From contig JALTEW010000414.1 in assembly GCA_027073795.1 (NCBI GenBank), positions 1-5,909 of the forward strand: 5,909 nucleotides of DNA. Direction: 5' to 3'. The number at the start of each line of letters is the position of its first letter. Within the stretch, counting starts at the first letter, position 1. Shown piece after piece: positions 1 to 5,900 of the stretch. The stretch is from a bacterium (lineage in GTDB: Bacteria; Desulfobacterota; S145-22). The notes beneath the pieces are model-generated. The model saw only the letters and a list, made by a program, of their open reading frames with translations. It did not search any database and was not told the origin of the DNA. Position numbers and translations under genes: made by a program.

Positions 1-11
1 ACCCTCCTTTT
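1..11 (-). promoter_or_regulatory. Shine-Dalgarno site of a gene beginning off the left edge
   Basis: Read on the minus strand, the window ends with AAAAGGAGGGT, a near-perfect Shine-Dalgarno sequence. It lies about 20 bases downstream of a strong minus-strand promoter. A coding region should therefore start within roughly 5-10 bases beyond base 1. None of that gene is visible, so its identity is unknown. Confidence 0.6.
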
Positions 12-33
12 GTTCGGCTCTTTACTTTCTGCG

Positions 34-62
34 TTTATACTTCAGATTTGAAGGCATGTCAA
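34..62 (-). promoter_or_regulatory. Sigma70-type promoter for the gene off the left edge
   Basis: On the minus strand, a consensus -35 box TTGACA (57-62) is separated by exactly 17 bases from TATAAA (34-39), which matches 5 of 6 consensus -10 bases. Transcription would start near base 27 and give a leader of about 30-35 bases ending in the Shine-Dalgarno at 1-11. The promoter lies downstream of the fmdB-like gene on the same strand, so the next gene is probably a separate transcription unit. No operator-like repeat was seen around it. Confidence 0.7.
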
Positions 63-156
63 ACGTTATCTTTAACCTTTCTCATATCGAAATGACCAGG
101 TAATGATCCACCCGGTCAGAACGGGAGCTGCAACTCACGGTTGCGATTCAGCCCGC

Positions 157-360
157 TCAGGAAAACGTACCACTTCCACATGAACTGGAGGCTGAAAAAC
201 CACTGCTACTGCTGCTTCCCGCAGAAAAGGCCGACATAAGGCGATCCGGATTTTCTGCGTGACATTTCGGGCATGTCACTTCACCCTTACTGGCACTGGC
301 TCGCATGATAACCTCGAATTCATGCCCACACTCTCTACATTTAAATTCATAAATAGGCAC
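157..360 (-). CDS. FmdB-family zinc-ribbon protein
   Basis: This 67-residue protein begins MPIYEFKC and carries two CxxC pairs (Cys8/Cys11 and Cys30/Cys33), the expected ligands of one zinc ribbon. That is the FmdB/CxxC-CxxC-SSSS family pattern. After about residue 42 it turns into a low-complexity Ser/Gly-rich tail with one extra Cys at 61, also typical of the family. It has no signal peptide or membrane segment, so it is probably cytosolic. The family is named after a proposed regulator of formamidase/amidase genes in Methylophilus, but the molecular role of most members is unknown, so I give no symbol. The start is GTG at 360, chosen because a strong Shine-Dalgarno (AAAGGAGGGG, 367-376) lies 8 bases upstream and MPIYEF is the usual family start. 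It is transcribed divergently from the acyl-CoA operon. No terminator with a U-tract is visible after it. Confidence 0.88.
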   Translation of the reverse strand: MPIYEFKCRECGHEFEVIMRASASKGEVTCPKCHAENPDRLMSAFSAGSSSSSGFSASSSCGSGTFS

Positions 361-366
361 TCCGCA

Positions 367-376
367 CCCCTCCTTT
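367..376 (-). promoter_or_regulatory. Shine-Dalgarno of the fmdB-like gene
   Basis: On the minus strand this reads AAAGGAGGGG, with the core AGGAGG 8 bases before the GTG at 360. It fixes that non-ATG start. Confidence 0.75.
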
Positions 377-387
377 GATATCTCTTC

Positions 388-415
388 AATCTAATATCAG
401 TTTTCGCTAAGTCAA
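388..415 (-). promoter_or_regulatory. Probable sigma70 promoter of the fmdB-like gene
   Basis: On the minus strand, TTGACT (410-415; 5 of 6 -35 consensus) is followed after 16 bases by TAGATT (388-393; 4 of 6 -10 consensus). Transcription would begin near 381, just upstream of the Shine-Dalgarno at 367-376. The placement is sensible, but the -10 box is only moderate. Confidence 0.5.
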
Positions 416-493
416 GACTAAAACATACAAAAATCTTGTTCCTGATAGAGAGAAAAAATAGTTATAAAGCTATTTTGTTTGTTTCTTTTTTTG

Positions 494-510
494 GTATCGA
501 TCCTCGATAC
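494..510. repeat. Perfect inverted repeat, possible operator
   Basis: GTATCGATCCTCGATAC is two 7-base arms, perfectly complementary, around a 3-base spacer. It stands alone in non-coding DNA between divergent genes and has no U-tract on its 3' side on either strand, so it is not an intrinsic terminator. A site of this size and symmetry suits binding by a dimeric repressor such as a TetR, GntR or MarR type. No regulator gene is in the window, and the match to any known operator is not established. Confidence 0.4.
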
Positions 511-660
511 TACACGCCTCGCTCATTCAGGTTGAAACTCCTAATTTCGGGAAGACAAACCTGTTTAAAACGAACCAAACCCCAAAAATTACAAGTAGCC
601 AGAGTAAATCACTATCCATAAATCCCCTCAGTGTTTCATCTTTTGGTCATCCTAACAGAT

Positions 661-712
661 CCCTTGTGACAAGTCAAAAACCAAATGCTTGACTTTCAGA
701 AGGGGTTTTTTT
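661..712 (+). terminator. Intrinsic terminator or attenuator ahead of the operon
   Basis: Bases 661-677 pair with 689-704. CCCTT pairs with AAGGG, then after a G/G mismatch TGA pairs with TCA, then after one bulged C AAGTCAA pairs with TTGACTT. That is 15 base pairs around an 11-base loop (678-688). G and seven T residues follow (705-712), the classic intrinsic terminator layout, and it works only on the plus strand. No plus-strand gene lies upstream. It therefore either ends an unannotated small transcript or acts as an attenuator in the leader of the acyl-CoA operon. The 7-bp inner arms could also be an operator, since the right arm overlaps a candidate -35 box. Confidence 0.55.
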
Positions 713-717
713 AGAGT
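689..717 (+). promoter_or_regulatory. Possible sigma70 promoter of the acyl-CoA operon
   Basis: TTGACT (689-694) and TAGAGT (712-717) are separated by 17 bases and match 5 of 6 and 4 of 6 consensus positions. Transcription would start near 724, giving a leader of about 36-48 bases. The -35 box lies inside the right arm of the AAGTCAA/TTGACTT inverted repeat (671-677 and 689-695), so a bound protein there would block it. The same bases form the terminator-like hairpin, so the two readings compete. Confidence 0.42.
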
Positions 718-759
718 AGGCAGCGGTAAGCGAGGTGCAAAAAAAGCTGAAACACATGA

Positions 760-2730
760 GTGGGGCGTACTGTGGTTGAAAACCACCTATTTTCCTTGAT
801 AACAGATCGAGATCCCAATCGGGTCCTTTTTGCCCTTTTGAAAGATCGTTATCCTAAAAAGGTTAAGAAAGTTGAACGGGCCATCAGAGAGATCCGTCAA
901 GGCAGCCGAATTTTCATCGGAACCGGGTGCGGGGAACCTCAATACCTGATCCGGCACCTTGTGAACTACCCTTATGTAAGAGATATGGAACTTTTTCAGA
1001 TTCTCCCCTTTACCATCGCGAAGTACTTGGATGAGGAAGGCTTTCTGGACAGGTTTACCCTGAAAGCTTTCTTTGTCAGCCTCAGCCTTCGGAAGGCAGC
1101 GGAGGAAGGAAAGATTAACTATGTTCCGGCCTACCTTTCAGAAATCCCGATGCTCTTTGATACGAAGCGGATTGGATTGGAAGCTGCCCTGATCCAGGTT
1201 ACACCACCGGATGAGCACGGATTCTGCAGCCTGGGTGTTTCAGTGGATATTACGAAATCCGCCATAAGGAATGCTGAACTCGTGATTGCTCAAGTCAACC
1301 CCCAGTTGCCCAAGACCTGGGGTGACAGTTTTGTTCATGTAGATGACATCGATATCATGGTTCCCTATGAAGAGCCCTTGTATCAGACCATTCCCCCAGC
1401 TCTCGACGAGACAGCGCGGAGAATCGGGTATTTCGTTTCCAGGCTGATTGAGGACGGGGCGACACTGCAAGTCGGGTTTGGTAAAATTCCCAATGCTACC
1501 CTCTCATTTTTGAAGAAAAAAAAAGATCTGGGTGTTCATACACAGATGATTTCCGACGGTTTTCTTGAACTGATTGAAAGCGGGGTGATCACAAACAAGA
1601 AAAAAAACTTCCATCCTGGTAAAATTATTACCTCCCTGGCCATGGGGACCGAAAAGCTCTATCGATTTGTGAACAACAATCCCATGGTAGAATTTCGTCC
1701 CTCCGAGTATGTGAACCATCCCAACATCATCGCCCGAAACGACAATCTTGTTTCTATCAGTACAGCATTGGAGATTGACGTGACGGGACAGGTTTGTACC
1801 GATTCCCTCGGATACACCTTTTACAGTGGGATGGGGGACCAGGTCGATTTTATCCGGGGTGCCAATCGATCAAGGGGTGGAATGTCGATTATCGCGTTAC
1901 CTTCTACGGCCAAGAATGGTACGGTATCCAGAATCGTGAGTCACCTGAGCGAAGGGGCCGGGGTAACCAATACCCGTGCAGACACGAAATATGTGGTAAC
2001 GGAGTACGGAATTGCCCAACTTTACGGTAAGGACATCTACCAGCGGGTCATGGAACTTGTCCAGGTAGCGCATCCCCGTTTTAGAAAATCGCTTATGGAA
2101 AAGGCGAAGGAGCACCATTATATCTTTAAGGATCAGATAACCCCTTCTAAGGAAGATTGGCTGGCGCTTGAGCGGTATTCCACAGACCTTGTCCTGCCGG
2201 ATGGAACAAAAGTGCATTTCCGGGCAATCCGCCCCAGCGACGAATTTATGAGCCGAAACTTTTTCTATAAACTCGAGGAGAAATCGATCTATTACCGTTT
2301 TTTTCAGAATGTTCGAGAATGGCCCCATGAAAAGGCGCAGAAATGGACCAATATCACCTACGGAAAGGACATGGCACTTGTAGGTATTATTCAGGATAAA
2401 GAGGTGGAGGAGATAATCGCTGTTGGACAGTATGCTTATGACCCTGAAACACCGGGGTATGCCATGGTAGCTTTTATTGTTCGTGAAAACTTCCATGGTA
2501 TGGGGATTTCGAGTTTCTTGCTGAGGCACCTGGAAAAGATTGCAAAGGAGTATAAATACAAAGGATTTACTGCCACAGTGATGGAAGAGAATGCCCCCAT
2601 GATTCATGTCATTAAAAAGCGTTATCCAGAGGCTGAATTTTCCAGGGAGGGGGGAGGAATATTCTTTATAAAAATGGATTTCGACGCCTCTTCGGATGAA
2701 GTGGCAAAAGAGAGTAAGAAAAAAGGATAG
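760..2730 (+). CDS. Acetyl-CoA hydrolase/CoA-transferase fused to Pat-like GNAT acetyltransferase
   Basis: This 656-residue fusion has an N-terminal CoA-transferase domain (about 25-220) with the glycine-rich FIGTGCGEPQ (52-61). The C-terminal CoA-transferase half (about 280-430) contains LEIDVTGQV, where Glu338 is the likely acyl-accepting catalytic glutamate, then YSGMGDQVDF (355-364) and IIALPST. This family moves CoA between acids or hydrolyses acyl-CoA. Residues about 476-645 form a GNAT domain: SIYYRFF (509-515) is the signature of Pat-type protein acetyltransferases, and NFHGMG (577-582) fits the acetyl-CoA-binding Q/RxxGxG motif. The protein is soluble, with no signal peptide. The start is uncertain: GTG 760 directly follows an in-frame stop and has no good ribosome binding site, while GTG 772 has GGGG six bases upstream. 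It is first in the operon, 15 bases from the next gene. One oddity is Asp360, where relatives usually have a second Gly. The acyl substrate cannot be assigned. Confidence 0.9.
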   Translation: MGRTVVENHLFSLITDRDPNRVLFALLKDRYPKKVKKVERAIREIRQGSRIFIGTGCGEPQYLIRHLVNYPYVRDMELFQILPFTIAKYLDEEGFLDRFTLKAFFVSLSLRKAAEEGKINYVPAYLSEIPMLFDTKRIGLEAALIQVTPPDEHGFCSLGVSVDITKSAIRNAELVIAQVNPQLPKTWGDSFVHVDDIDIMVPYEEPLYQTIPPALDETARRIGYFVSRLIEDGATLQVGFGKIPNATLSFLKKKKDLGVHTQMISDGFLELIESGVITNKKKNFHPGKIITSLAMGTEKLYRFVNNNPMVEFRPSEYVNHPNIIARNDNLVSISTALEIDVTGQVCTDSLGYTFYSGMGDQVDFIRGANRSRGGMSIIALPSTAKNGTVSRIVSHLSEGAGVTNTRADTKYVVTEYGIAQLYGKDIYQRVMELVQVAHPRFRKSLMEKAKEHHYIFKDQITPSKEDWLALERYSTDLVLPDGTKVHFRAIRPSDEFMSRNFFYKLEEKSIYYRFFQNVREWPHEKAQKWTNITYGKDMALVGIIQDKEVEEIIAVGQYAYDPETPGYAMVAFIVRENFHGMGISSFLLRHLEKIAKEYKYKGFTATVMEENAPMIHVIKKRYPEAEFSREGGGIFFIKMDFDASSDEVAKESKKKG

Positions 2731-2741
2731 AAAGGAGGAGG
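2731..2741 (+). promoter_or_regulatory. Shine-Dalgarno of the acyl-CoA synthetase gene
   Basis: AAAGGAGGAGG directly follows the stop of the upstream gene and sits 4 bases before ATG 2746. It is a very strong site filling most of the 15-base gap, which supports co-transcription and confirms the start. Confidence 0.85.
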
Positions 2742-2745
2742 AAAC

Positions 2746-4311
2746 ATGCTAATCACGGAAGTCCTCGCGAGGAACGCCAGGATGTATGGAGGCGAAGTGG
2801 CATTGGTTGAGCGGGTACCTGAAAAGGGAGTTCGCAGAGAAATGACGTGGAAGGAGTTCGATGAACAGGCCAACAAATTTGCGAATGCCCTCATTCGTAA
2901 GGGGGTAAAGAAAGGGGACAAGGTCATTCACTTGATGATGAACTGTCTTGAATGGCTTCCCGCCTATTTTGGAATTTTAAGAACAGGGGCCTGGGCTGTA
3001 CCCTTGAACTTCCGGTTTTCTGCCGATGATATCCTTTACTGCGCCAGGATTGCTGAGGCAAAGGCCATGATCTACGGAGAAGAATTTGTGGAACGGATTG
3101 ATGCCATCCGGGAGGATCTGGAGACCATCGAGGATTTCTTCTTTGTGGGCGAATCGACACCTGAAGGGGCTGAGAATTTCCAAGAGGTTCTCGAGAAAAA
3201 CGAGGCCGCACCGACAAAGGTTGAACTTCATTACGAGGATGAGGCGGGGCTTTATTTCACTTCCGGAACCACAGGCCAGCCGAAACCCATCCTCCTGACC
3301 CACAAAAATCTGGAGTCTGCGTGCATTACAGAAAACAGACACCACCTGCAAACCCACGAGGACAGTTTTCTCCTGATTCCCCCCCTGTATCATACGGGGG
3401 CGAAGATGCACTGGTTTGGGAATTTTATCGTGGGGGCCCCTGCTGTGATTCTTAAGGGGATCAAACCTCAGTGGATACTCGAGGCCGTCTCTGAAGAGAA
3501 CGTCACCATTGTCTGGCTTTTGGTTCCCTGGGCACAGGACATTCTTATCGCCATAGAGAATGGAGATATTGATTTGGAAAACTACAAGCTGGATCAGTGG
3601 CGCCTCATGCACATAGGGGCGCAACCAGTCCCCCCTGCCCTGATCAAACAGTGGAAGAGTGTCTTCCCGAATCAGGATTACGACACCGATTATGGACTGA
3701 GCGAGAGTACAGGTCCAGGCTGTGTGCACCTTGGGATGGGAAACGAGCACAAAGTGGGTGCGATAGGCCGCCCTGGATTTGATTGGGAGACCCAAATCGT
3801 GGATATGGAGATGAAACCGGTTCAACCTGGGCAACCGGGAGAACTGGCGGTCAAAGGCCCCGGCGTCATGAAAGAGTACTACAAGAATCCCGAGGCAACC
3901 GCACGGACCCTTATCGATGGCTGGCTTCTGACGGGTGATATTGCCAAAGTGGATAACGATGGTTTCATCTACCTGGTTGACAGAAAGAAGGATGTGATTA
4001 TCACGGGTGGAGAAAACATTTTCCCTGTTGAAATAGAAGACTTTCTTCACGAACATCCAGCCATCAATGATGCAGCAGTTATTGGTCTTCCGGATGAACG
4101 CCTCGGCGAAATTGTGGCAGCCATCATCCAGGCAAAACCAGGAAAAACCCTTACCGAGCAAGAGGTCTTCGATTTTTGTGAAAAACTTCCGAGATACAAG
4201 CGGCCTAGGAGGGTTTTCTTTGGCGAAGTGCCAAGGAACCCAACTGGCAAGATTGAGAAGCCGAAGCTGAGGAAACAGTATGGGGGGAGTCAAGAAAGCT
4301 TTAAACTCTAA
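2746..4311 (+). CDS. AMP-forming acyl-CoA synthetase (class I adenylate-forming)
   Basis: At 521 residues, this is the normal length for a single-domain acyl-CoA ligase. It joins a carboxylic acid to CoA through an acyl-adenylate, using ATP and releasing AMP and pyrophosphate, in the cytosol. The family motifs are intact and in order: phosphate loop TSGTTGQPK (172-180), YGLSE (316-320), TGD with ribose-binding Asp398, the hinge region DRKKD (412-416) followed by GGENIFPVEIE, and catalytic Lys502 in PRNPTGKIEK. The last segment also fits PX4GK (Pro496 to Lys502), the recognition motif of Pat-type lysine acetyltransferases, and the preceding gene carries such a domain. The acid substrate is not readable; fatty, alicyclic and aromatic acids are all possible. 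ATG 2746 is fixed by a strong Shine-Dalgarno. A frame of about 450 codons on the opposite strand is a shadow of this gene. Confidence 0.93.
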   Translation: MLITEVLARNARMYGGEVALVERVPEKGVRREMTWKEFDEQANKFANALIRKGVKKGDKVIHLMMNCLEWLPAYFGILRTGAWAVPLNFRFSADDILYCARIAEAKAMIYGEEFVERIDAIREDLETIEDFFFVGESTPEGAENFQEVLEKNEAAPTKVELHYEDEAGLYFTSGTTGQPKPILLTHKNLESACITENRHHLQTHEDSFLLIPPLYHTGAKMHWFGNFIVGAPAVILKGIKPQWILEAVSEENVTIVWLLVPWAQDILIAIENGDIDLENYKLDQWRLMHIGAQPVPPALIKQWKSVFPNQDYDTDYGLSESTGPGCVHLGMGNEHKVGAIGRPGFDWETQIVDMEMKPVQPGQPGELAVKGPGVMKEYYKNPEATARTLIDGWLLTGDIAKVDNDGFIYLVDRKKDVIITGGENIFPVEIEDFLHEHPAINDAAVIGLPDERLGEIVAAIIQAKPGKTLTEQEVFDFCEKLPRYKRPRRVFFGEVPRNPTGKIEKPKLRKQYGGSQESFKL

Positions 4312-4374
4312 GAACCGGCAGGGCAGGTGGGGGTTCGTCAAGAATGCTAAAACATGAAGGATGGTAGGTCATTT
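4312..4374 (+). other. Short intergenic gap within the operon
   Basis: The 42-63 bases between the two ligase genes (depending on the start of the second) contain no promoter I can recognise. There is only a weak 5-bp inverted repeat, GAACC (4312-4316) and GGTTC (4332-4336), with a 15-base loop and no U-tract. This supports read-through from gene 2 into gene 3. Confidence 0.5.
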
Positions 4375-5676
4375 ATGCAAAAATACTGGAACGAAAAATT
4401 TGAAACCATGCAGGAAAACGCTCTCAGGGCTTTTCAGGTTAAAAAGCTTAAAGAAACCGTGTCATGGGTTTATGAAAGGGTTCCCTTCTACCGAGCCAGG
4501 TTTGATGAGTATGGCGTCACACCGGATGATGTCCAATCCCTTGAGGACCTTTCTCGCCTGCCTTTCACCATCAAATCTGACCTTCGAGAAAACTACCCCT
4601 TTGGCCTTTTTGCTGTCCCCTCACAGGAATGTGTGAGGATACATGCCTCCTCCGGAACGACTGGAAAACCCATCACAGGAGGATATACGCAAGAAGATAT
4701 GGCTCAGTGGGGGGAATGCATGGCGCGCACCCTGTGGGCGGCAGGGGTGCGTCCGACGGATGTCTGCCAGAACGCCTACAACATGGGACTCTTCACAGGG
4801 GGGCTTGGATTTCTGACCGGAACGGAAACGCTTGGTGCCACTCTCGTCCCCACCGGTTCGGGACAGACCGAGCGGCAGATTATCCTCATACAGGATTTTA
4901 AATCTACAGTTATCTACTCTACACCTTCTTATGCCTTGACCATTGCCGAAAAGGCGGCAGAATTGGGGATTAACCTAAGGGATTCCTCCCTGCGAATTGG
5001 CATCTTTGGCGCAGAACCGTGGTCTGAAGAGATGCGCCGCGAGATTGAAGAAAGGTTAGGCATCGTTGCCATGGAGTCCTACGGATTAACAGAAATGGGG
5101 GGTCCCGGGGTTGCCTTCAGTTGCAGTGAAAAAAAGGGATTACACATCAACGAAGACCATTACATTGCTGAAGTTATCGATCCCGTTACAGAGGAACCCC
5201 TTCCCCTGGGTGAGGAAGGGGAGCTTGTATTGACAGCCATTCAGAGAAAGGCCATGCCCCTGATTCGCTATCGGGTCCGCGACCTCACGAGGTTGTACCG
5301 GGAGTCATGTGAGTGTGGGCGGACGTTGCTCAAAATGGACAGGGTTAGGGCTAGATCGGACGATATGCTGATCGTGAACGGAATCAACCTGTATCCGTCT
5401 CAGATAGAAAGCATTCTCCTGGAAATCCCGGAGGTCAGTCCTCAGTATGTCATCGTGGTCAGCAAGCATGGATATCTGGACCGGCTTGCCATCGACGTGG
5501 AGGCAAGAAAGGAAATCTATGACCTGGGTGAGGAAAAACTCCGGGAAGTGGAGATAAAGATCCAAAGCCGCATCAAAGGAACGATCGGGCTCACGGCCCA
5601 TGTCAGAGTTGTGCCTTACAAGATCATCGAGCGCAGCGAGGGCAAGGCTAAACGCGTTATAGACCAGAGACCCTAA
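4375..5676 (+). CDS. Phenylacetate-CoA ligase (PaaK) family protein
   Basis: This 433-residue adenylate-forming ligase is typical in length for the PaaK family. Family marks are WNEKFE at the start, FYRARFDEYGV, LPFTIKSDLRENYPFGLF, phosphate loop SSGTTGK (92-98), QNAYNMGLFTGGLGF, ESYGLTEMGGPG (Glu240), IRYRVRDLT (Asp303) and GKAKRV (Lys424, likely catalytic). Members activate phenylacetate or related aryl acids to CoA thioesters in the cytosol. Cys250, His257, Cys312 and Cys314 are spaced as a possible zinc site (inference). I chose ATG 4375 because homologues begin close to the WNEKFE segment and AGG lies 6 bases upstream. An in-frame ATG at 4354 would add 7 residues but has no ribosome binding site. 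No aromatic-degradation genes are visible, so phenylacetate as substrate is a family-level guess. Unlike the preceding ligase, it lacks PX4GK at its C-terminal lysine. Confidence 0.9.
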   Translation: MQKYWNEKFETMQENALRAFQVKKLKETVSWVYERVPFYRARFDEYGVTPDDVQSLEDLSRLPFTIKSDLRENYPFGLFAVPSQECVRIHASSGTTGKPITGGYTQEDMAQWGECMARTLWAAGVRPTDVCQNAYNMGLFTGGLGFLTGTETLGATLVPTGSGQTERQIILIQDFKSTVIYSTPSYALTIAEKAAELGINLRDSSLRIGIFGAEPWSEEMRREIEERLGIVAMESYGLTEMGGPGVAFSCSEKKGLHINEDHYIAEVIDPVTEEPLPLGEEGELVLTAIQRKAMPLIRYRVRDLTRLYRESCECGRTLLKMDRVRARSDDMLIVNGINLYPSQIESILLEIPEVSPQYVIVVSKHGYLDRLAIDVEARKEIYDLGEEKLREVEIKIQSRIKGTIGLTAHVRVVPYKIIERSEGKAKRVIDQRP

Positions 5677-5844
5677 GCGGTCAAAAAATGGGGCTAAGCT
5701 TTAAGAAGTTAGGTTATTAAGCGTTCCTTTATAGGTTCTATAGGCCTTAGTCATATATTAATCATCCAATTCTGAAGGATGCCTTCCTCATCAGAACGGG
5801 TAAAACCCTGATCCCAGCTCTTGCAAAAAATTTTTAAAGAAATC
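5677..5844. other. Non-coding stretch after the operon
   Basis: No gene and no convincing terminator. There are weak hairpins at 5763-5781 (CATCC/GGATG, 9-base loop) and 5790-5812 (ATCAG/CTGAT plus GGT/ACC, with a bulge), neither followed by a U-tract. Near 5732-5748, TATAGG occurs twice, 9 bases apart. The A/T-only run at 5825-5837 lies just upstream of the following -35 box, where an UP element for RNA polymerase alpha would sit. Confidence 0.45.
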
Positions 5845-5874
5845 TTGACACCCGAAAAAAGATGCCTATATTAT
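5845..5874 (+). promoter_or_regulatory. Sigma70-type promoter of a heat-shock gene off the right edge
   Basis: A consensus -35 TTGACA (5845-5850) is followed by TATATT (5867-5872, 16-base spacing) or TATTAT (5869-5874, 18-base spacing), each matching 5 of 6 -10 positions. Transcription would begin near 5880, inside the CIRCE element. An A/T tract lies just upstream. This is the standard arrangement for HrcA-repressed promoters. Confidence 0.78.
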
Positions 5875-5900
5875 CAGCACTCAAATATGGTGAGTGCTAA
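5874..5900 (+). promoter_or_regulatory. CIRCE element (HrcA operator)
   Basis: TCAGCACTC, nine bases, then GAGTGCTAA. The family consensus is TTAGCACTC-N9-GAGTGCTAA, so the right arm is perfect and the left arm differs at one base (C for T at its second position). CIRCE is bound by the repressor HrcA, which releases it on heat stress when GroEL is engaged. Such elements usually precede groES-groEL or hrcA-grpE-dnaK-dnaJ. The controlled gene lies beyond base 5909, and only the operator and 9 leader bases after it are visible. Confidence 0.92.

Larger units (their letters stand above)
377..759. other. Gene-poor region between the divergent genes
   Basis: About 380 bases separate the fmdB-like start from the acyl-CoA operon. 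I see no convincing gene. The only plus-strand reading frame of note (436-621, TTG start) lacks a ribosome binding site and resembles nothing I recognise. The stretch is AT-rich around 420-492. It holds an AT-only stem-loop (455-476: AAAATAG/CTATTTT) followed by a T-rich run to 492, a perfect inverted repeat at 494-510, and a terminator-like hairpin at 661-712. It may be an untranslated leader or a small-RNA locus, but no clear plus-strand promoter was found upstream of 660. Confidence 0.5.

Noticed and set aside
111..144. Two small hairpins after the fmdB-like gene (GCAAC/GTTGC at 130-144 and CCCG/CGGG at 111-125)
   Set aside because: Stems of only 4-5 bp and no U-tract on the minus strand, too weak to call a terminator.
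455..492. AAAATAG/CTATTTT stem followed by a T-rich run, as a plus-strand terminator
   Set aside because: The stem is almost entirely A-T and the T-run is interrupted by G and C, so it is unlikely to terminate efficiently.
436..621. 61-codon plus-strand frame in the intergenic gap
   Set aside because: TTG start without any ribosome binding site, no recognisable domain, an AT-rich start and a palindrome running through it. It is more likely chance or untranslated leader.
1897..2607. Minus-strand frame of 236 codons opposite the CoA-transferase/GNAT gene
   Set aside because: Antisense to a well-supported gene, with no recognisable motif and no promoter or ribosome site.
4312..4336. GAACC/GGTTC inverted repeat between the two ligase genes as a terminator
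   Set aside because: Only 5 bp with a 15-base loop and no following U-tract.
2977..4341. Long minus-strand frame of about 450 codons opposite the acyl-CoA synthetase
   Set aside because: It lies antisense to a gene with every family motif intact, and its own product shows no domain. It is a reading-frame shadow.
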